Positions 57,879 through 64,000 of a DNA stretch of 64,000 nt are shown here, piece by piece. The translations under genes and the position numbers were made by a program. The stretch's first letter is position 1. Every line of letters starts with the position of its first letter. The stretch is from Daphnia carinata (taxonomy: Eukaryota; Arthropoda; Branchiopoda; Diplostraca; Daphniidae): contig NC_081333.1 of NCBI RefSeq assembly GCF_022539665.2, positions 806,001-870,000 of the forward strand, given 5' to 3'. Under the pieces are notes generated by a model that saw nothing but the letters and a program-made list of their open reading frames with translations, ran no database searches and was not told the DNA's origin.

Positions 57879-58650
57879 GTAGGATTCTCCCTTACAATGT
57901 TGACGGTTGTTTTGCTTTGTTTTTTTTCTCTTCGTGTCGACTATAAACCGCTGAGAGGCATCGAGTCTCATCGATTGTCTTATGGACAGCACGAACGAAT
58001 GCGCGCGCGTCAACTCTTATCACGCTCAAAAAAAAACAAAAAAAACAAGAAATCTGCGCATTGGGCTGTAGTGTTAATAGGCTTTTCGTCCACATGAGGC
58101 TCACAATTACGGCGCTAACGCGTCCCAATTCATCGAAAGAATAGTAATTGAAAGAAAGGACACACCTCATAATTGTATATTGCCTAACGTTGGCAATTGA
58201 TTGAGAGTTGGCAAGAGACTATGATGCGATTTAAAGATCCTACTACTTTCCTTGGGTAATCAACACTGACGCTTTGCCAAAATCCTCGTGCGAAAAGTTC
58301 CATCCAGCGGTAGCCCGTGGCAGCCATTTTATTCGAGACGCAAAACTTCAATTCTACACTACACAGCGAAACTTCGTCATTGTGAAACCGAGATTTAATG
58401 GCAATAGACTCAGATGTTCGCATGGATGTGTACGTTAGAGTCGTATAACGTCAGCCACTTTCTCTACCGTTCGTGTTCTCCTGGTAACTCGCAAAGCGTG
58501 TATATAGCTTTGACATAATAAATCATTAAAAGTAAACTTTGTCCCGTCAGCTCATTGTCAACACTTGAACGAGTAGAAGATTAAAAGAACGGAATTATAC
58601 TGTCATGAGTCGTCTTGGAGGTCTCTGAGTGCGTGTTTTAAAGAATAAAA

Positions 58651-58668
58651 ATATATATATATATATAT
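58651..58668. repeat. (AT)n microsatellite
   Basis: Nine AT units, ATATATATATATATATAT, after an A-rich stretch. Confidence 0.95.
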
Positions 58669-59996
58669 CTATTACTGCACATGAAACATGGTTGTCTAAT
58701 TATCAACCGGTAGACTTGAAATTGTTCTGAGTAAAATTTGCAGTTGAATCGTTTCGAGTAATAGGTCCGGAAGAAAAATCCCTGAAACTTGTAAGTGAAA
58801 GTATGCGAGGGAATAAAAAAGAAAGAGTCTCTCGTTACAATCATTAGAGATGCGTATTCTTTCCGAGAAGGAAACACACACATAGACCACTTCACAGCCT
58901 TCTGAGCGTCCGCTTGCAGCGTCCAACCCAAATTCTAACTGTTACCTACTGTAAAAAATATAAAATAAAAAGTAAGAAGAAAGGTGTCTAACTAGTTTTT
59001 TGGTTCGATGCACTTCTTGGCAGAAGGGAGCCAAGAGACGAGACATGTTAAATATATATATTTTGGCTCTCCCGATGCAAAGGTTATTCACATCCCGATA
59101 AGCCAATTATCACCTGCGGTAGCTTAAGTTACGAGAACTCACAAACCTCCCGCTGCCGTGGGGTTGTTTGTTACAAACGTTATGACTGGTGATGGATTCG
59201 AGTGGATACATCAACCGACACGTTCCTCAAAACACGACGTGCTACCTATACTGATAACGTACCACATGATGGATCTTCTTTCTTTATTTCTTTTGAATTG
59301 TACACTTCTACGCGCGTTACCCGCATAAAACGATTGGGAGAAGCCGATTAGACAGTTGTTGGCCACTCACCTGAAGTCGTTGAGATGCAGCGTAGAATAT
59401 CGAAGTGTGACGATAAAATTCCGAAATCAAACCAAAAAAAAAAAATTGTGAACGAAAGATCACAATAACGTGAGCACTGTTTTCATGTCGCTACACTGAA
59501 CAACTGGTTCATTGACGAAATGAAAGTACAAACGAGTTTTCTCTTTCGTTTGGGATTTCTGCAAGTGTATTTTCACCTTTACCGCAGCCTTTTCGATGAA
59601 TGCAAACCAAAAAAAAAAAAATAAATCGAAACAACAAACAAACAGTTTGAAAATGTTTCGGCTATAGAACGAGATGGTAGGGCGGCGATCCGAGGAGTAA
59701 TGCGACTGGCTCGGTCGGTGGTGCGTCTGCTACTGAACTGCTCACGCTGGTAGCTTCTGGTTCAAAAGAGGGGGGTTTCGCTGACAAGCAAACGTAAGGA
59801 ACGATGGCTGTAGCTCACAGTCTATAGGGCCTCCACCTACGCCACGTTATTGTCAGCTATTCATTTCGACGGTATTAGAACGAGAAAATAATAAGCCCTC
59901 AACACCCAGAAATATTTCAGGTTCACTCTTTCTATATAGGCATACAGACTTCCCACGCAATGTTAAAGAGCAAACGACTTTATTTTGTGTGTATCT

Positions 59997-60006
59997 ATAT
60001 AAAAGG
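59997..60006 (+). promoter_or_regulatory. TATA-box-like element
   Basis: TATATAAAAG followed directly by a purine/G-rich GCGGGGAGGAG stretch. It is a strong match to the TATA consensus. No coding exon follows within the window, so it would have to serve a non-coding transcript or a gene whose coding exons begin beyond 64 kb. Confidence 0.3.
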
Positions 60007-63000
60007 CGGGGAGGAGAAGAGAAGGACAAAGCGGTACAAACTCTAAATGAGAGTTGTTATGCCCAGTGCCGAGCGATAGTATATCCACACACGCATCGTT
60101 CGGAGTAAACAATTCCGAGCCCCTCATACCCTTTCAAAAGCTTAGTCTTGTTATTTGGCCTGTACGCGTTTTATTTTGTTGTTGTTGCTCTATAAAAGTT
60201 TTCCTTTTTTTTTATGTAGAGGGGGGGGGGAAACATTGTCTGCTTGCAGACCGGGTTTGTAGTGACCAATGGTTCAGTTGGTGTTCCAGCAAATGTCTCT
60301 CTATCAGGCTGTCGAAAACGCGGCGAGAATAAACGCAAAGAGCCGAGCTTAAACATAAACACGTAGTCAGATGGCACGCCATACAGCAATAGGTGCAAGT
60401 GGTGCGTTTACCGTGAAACTATAAAGAGCGATTGTTATCGGAGGCGATTTTATTCGGAAGGTAAAGACGAGTCATCCAACGTTGCTTTTGTCAGGCATAT
60501 AATCGTGAATGTGTAAGCATTTCATCGAGTGTAGGAAAAAAAGAAGGCTGTACGGGGCTTCGTTTGGAGAAGATCAATCATAAGCTTAAGCATTTCAAGA
60601 GTTCAAAAGATAAGAAAACCAATTACGCTCACAATTTTTACTAAATAACCCTGAGATTAGATAAAGAAGGCACGCGGCTGTTCATAACAAACTTGTCTCA
60701 ATTAGGTTTAGGTTTTTTAGTTTCGGGATGAAGAAAGTCCCGAAATGGTGATAGAATTGCTGTATAGGGAAATGAAATGTCTCATTTGTAAAATCGAGAA
60801 CCCCATTTGTAGGGCAAATGATCGTTCAATCAGTCCCGAAGGCGAATGGCGGTAGTCAATGATCTCCCTCATTTCAGGGCGAAAGTGTGAGAGTTGAAAG
60901 TAGCTTATGGCGGTTGTCTGCTATCGTCCCACATCTATTGATTGCGATCAGAAAAATAATTAATACCGAACACACCGACGATCATTTGTATCGATCTAAC
61001 ACCGTATCGTTGTTACAGGGCTAGGGAATCTCTTTGATGGATAACCTGATGATCACAGGTAACTTTTGGTGTGGCTTTTTCTTAAACAGAAGAACCCCAG
61101 TTGTTTTGATAAGATTCCCAATAAGCTCCGGGCTGCTAGAGCTTGAGGCTCAGTTAGAAGAAAACGTCTGTCGGTGGGGGGAACTACAAGAAAGAAAAGT
61201 ATTCAAAGATCGCCTTTTTTTTTTTTTTTTTTTCTCCCTCCATTTTTTCTTATAATGGTTAAGGCAACGCAGGTATCCATTGGGGTATGTTGCTCTGAGT
61301 AGTTCGTAAAATTTCATTTCATAAAAAAGAAAATAGGAAACGAGTGAAACGAAGTAAATCATGATGACAACTCAACTCAGGGTATACACATGTTGTTTAA
61401 CAGAACAGGAAACAGCAATACAAAAAAAAAATGAATAAAAATGTAAAAAAAATGAAAAACTCTTTTCTCAAATGAGGTCGTCCACGCTTGCAGTCATCGA
61501 TGGCAGGGTGAATAGACATTTTGAAATGCAGCCATGTCCACACACCAACGAAACGTAAACGACCCTCTCGAAGTTCCCTTCGTGTCTATAATCATGCATC
61601 CGTCACTAACGAGTCATACATTGTTATCCTAACCCTGTTAGTATTCTCTTTGTATAAGGGAGGAGGACGCACACCACTATAAACTCGAAGGAGCTCGAAG
61701 AATAAACGTAAAACTCGTGATTACCACTTGGCGCGTTGCGCACTATTGCGCACCTTCGTCCATGTTGTTGTTATAAACTTGCTGGCTATCCCTGAGTCAT
61801 CAGGATGATTCTTGTCAGCTAAAGCGACCGTCTTGTTGACGGATGTTCCCGTGTTTAGCTGTTATATCAACTGTTTAAATGTGAGCTAGGCACGGAATCA
61901 TTTGCAAGTCATTCGAGAATTTTTTTTTTCGGCCCCTCGTAACAAACCCCGCTAGTTATTTCACGTTATTGGAAATATTCTGGGATTTTCTTTTCCACTA
62001 AAACGAACATTCTTGGAGCGCATAATTTAAACCAATCATGTAGAAGACATGGAATAGGCTCGAATCCGAAATAGAATTGACAACTGATTTATTATACCAG
62101 ATATTATACAATATACATATACCTGTGCGTGTCGGTCTGGCTTGGTTCCGGTGAAGTCTCAGTAGTAAGCAAACGCCTCCCCCGCCGAGCTGTCCGTACA
62201 TAAACGCACACAACAACAACAAAAAAATGATGAAAAAAAAAAGTGGATAGCGCTGCAGGCTATCTAGCCCCAAATATTTTGAATCATAAGGCCTACGAGA
62301 ACAACACCTGCGGACCTTTCAGGTCAAAGTACTTAAGAAATGACCACCATCATCTCGTCTTTTCCTATACTACTCTGCAGTAAATGGAGTTTTCAAAAAA
62401 ATAAAAAAAAAAGATTTTCTTGAAAAGGAGATGGAGGGCTGTATATCAGAATATATTATCTACAATAGGAAAATTTTTGGCGAAACATGAATAGTAAAAG
62501 AGTGCGTAGCGCAGCCAAAAAGCCGCCTATTATTTAAACCACAATCGACGGGTACAATCGAAAGGAATATAAGGCCTGCAGACTATAGACCTGCATTCCA
62601 GATCTGGCTTTTGTGTTGATAACCTTTTAGCAAACGGAATGAAAGCTCCTTGTTGTCCAGCCCGAGTGGCGAGACGAAAGAAACCATTGCCGGACATATT
62701 CTTTTTAAACATACCGCCTTTTTGTTTACTGTTGGGAAGGCCGAGTTTTGTCTTGTTAGAGCACATGCAATAAGGGAGATACAGTAGCTTTTTGCATTTC
62801 ACGTGGTTTGTGGTGATCGATAAGGCTATCTAGTTCAAATGAAAATGACGTGCCTACTGGCTGTTTTGCTTCCGTGTATACATGACGGATGAACAGAGGT
62901 GTCAAGTTGACAAGCACTGAGCTGGCCGTTCCGTAAAAACAAACGAAATTCGACGAGCGACGGTGATGTGATGCATCATTTCTTCACTGATTGGATGGCA

Positions 63001-64000
63001 CATCCATCAGTCTTAATGTGTACACCGGTGCTTCGAATGATGTGTGTCGTGCAACTAGTTTTTTAAAATTTATTTTATTGATTGACCCTACGCTTGCCAC
63101 ATACAAGAGTCGGTAGTGGGGCTCTAACGTGTAGATATAGAAATTATGGAAGAGCACCTAAAGAAAGAAAAAAAAAATGTTAGTCAGTGGCTGTCAGAGC
63201 TGGCAGCATCTCAATTACCTTGGATGAGTAAACATACTAACAACAGTGAGACGAAGATGAATTCTAAGATTGAATTTGTGAGTAGGCCACAAACTATAAT
63301 GCGTGCCCCTAGAGTCAGGCTTGGTCATCCTTGGAAGGATGTTCTATTATTGTTGTAACAACAACCGAAATGCCACAAGCGTCTTAACGATTTCTCCATC
63401 AAGAAGCTTCACTGATATTGCTGCCACATTCCTCTGTACGCTCTTGTTGATACCACTGGCAGCGTCTAAATGCCCTGGCCATTTAAGCAATCGTGCGTTC
63501 GTTCTCTAGCAATAAATGTGCCGCCGTATAGCCATGCACAGAGAAAGAGAAACAAAAAGATTAACGATCACACTTCCATATACAGGGGGAAGGAAAATAA
63601 CAAGGCAAATGATAAGGAAAATTGCCTTCAGTTATAAGCATAGTAAAAAGAAGCTGGGGATTTTCTGAACTTGTCTTCTACAACTTCCCATAATTATAGC
63701 CTGTGGCTTCAGTTCATCCTTTTCCCTCTCGTTGTCTATTTATTCTGTTAATATCGGTGCTAAAAAAGAAACACGAAAGAACGTTGCGTGGTGCTATTAA
63801 AGGGAGGATGCAACAATCTTCCAACGTGATTCTTTAGACGCCGTACACACAGCCTGTTTAGATGCACTTTTGGTTTTACTATATACCAAGGTTGTAGTTA
63901 ATTTGATTGTGTTAATCTGTTTGACTATAAATGTGTTTTATCGCGTTTGCCACTGGAGGGAAACAGTGCGAAGCCATCCAATGAGCGGAATGGTATAGGC

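Larger units (their letters stand above)
57879..64000. other. Gene-poor region, part 4
   Basis: No convincing exon. It holds an (AT)n at 58651-58668, a TATA-like element at 59997-60006, scattered homopolymers, and ORFs such as 63146-63358 and 63303-63509 that overlap in different frames and lack domains. Confidence 0.6.

Noticed and set aside
60667-60677. AAGGCACGCGG, identical to the 5' part of miR-124
   Set aside because: The rest of the mature sequence does not match and no complementary arm that could form a precursor hairpin is present on either side.
63146-63509. Two overlapping ORFs near the right end
   Set aside because: Different frames, no recognisable motif and no splice sites of agreeing phase.

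Overview
This window looks like arthropod nuclear DNA. Protein-coding genes are split by canonical GT-AG introns, many of only 60-100 bp, and the proteins are animal-type (CUB, C-type lectin, EGF and LRR receptors). The non-coding DNA is AT-rich and packed with poly(A/T) and poly(G/C) runs. A crustacean such as Daphnia fits the short introns and homopolymer-rich spacers, but that is an inference. No sequence search was possible. No rRNA, convincing tRNA, CRISPR array or prokaryotic signal was seen.

Three genes can be assembled exon by exon with an unbroken frame. (1) Plus strand, 2296-23965: 30 coding exons and about 2,784 residues. It is a single-pass receptor with a signal peptide, CUB-like modules, C-type lectin domain 1, CUB, C-type lectin domain 2, two more CUBs, a linker module, three EGFs, a membrane helix and a very long Ser/Pro-rich cytoplasmic tail. 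(2) Minus strand, 25387-29484: 18 exons and 593 residues. It is a multi-pass membrane protein whose core I assign to the DUF389 family, and it includes a 14-nt microexon. (3) Minus strand, 34680-38044: 5 coding exons and 715 residues. It is a type I LRR receptor-like protein without a TIR domain, preceded by a strong 5'UTR splice acceptor.

Layout: 1-2.3 kb is upstream spacer with a hairpin MITE. Gene 1 fills 2.3-24 kb and converges on gene 2, with stop codons 1.4 kb apart. One large intron of gene 2 holds a possible nested small gene on the plus strand (27761-28045). A 5.2-kb spacer separates gene 2 from gene 3. From 38 kb to 64 kb I see no convincing gene. That stretch holds homopolymers, GT and AT microsatellites, one weak candidate exon (57611-57878) and one TATA-like promoter candidate. 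Because gene 3 has a 5'UTR intron, part or all of this desert could be its first intron.

Two of the three genes encode cell-surface receptors and the third a polytopic membrane protein. Nothing in the sequence shows that they act in one pathway. The most notable items are the unusual receptor architecture of gene 1, the DUF389 protein in an intron-rich animal gene, and the possible nested gene.
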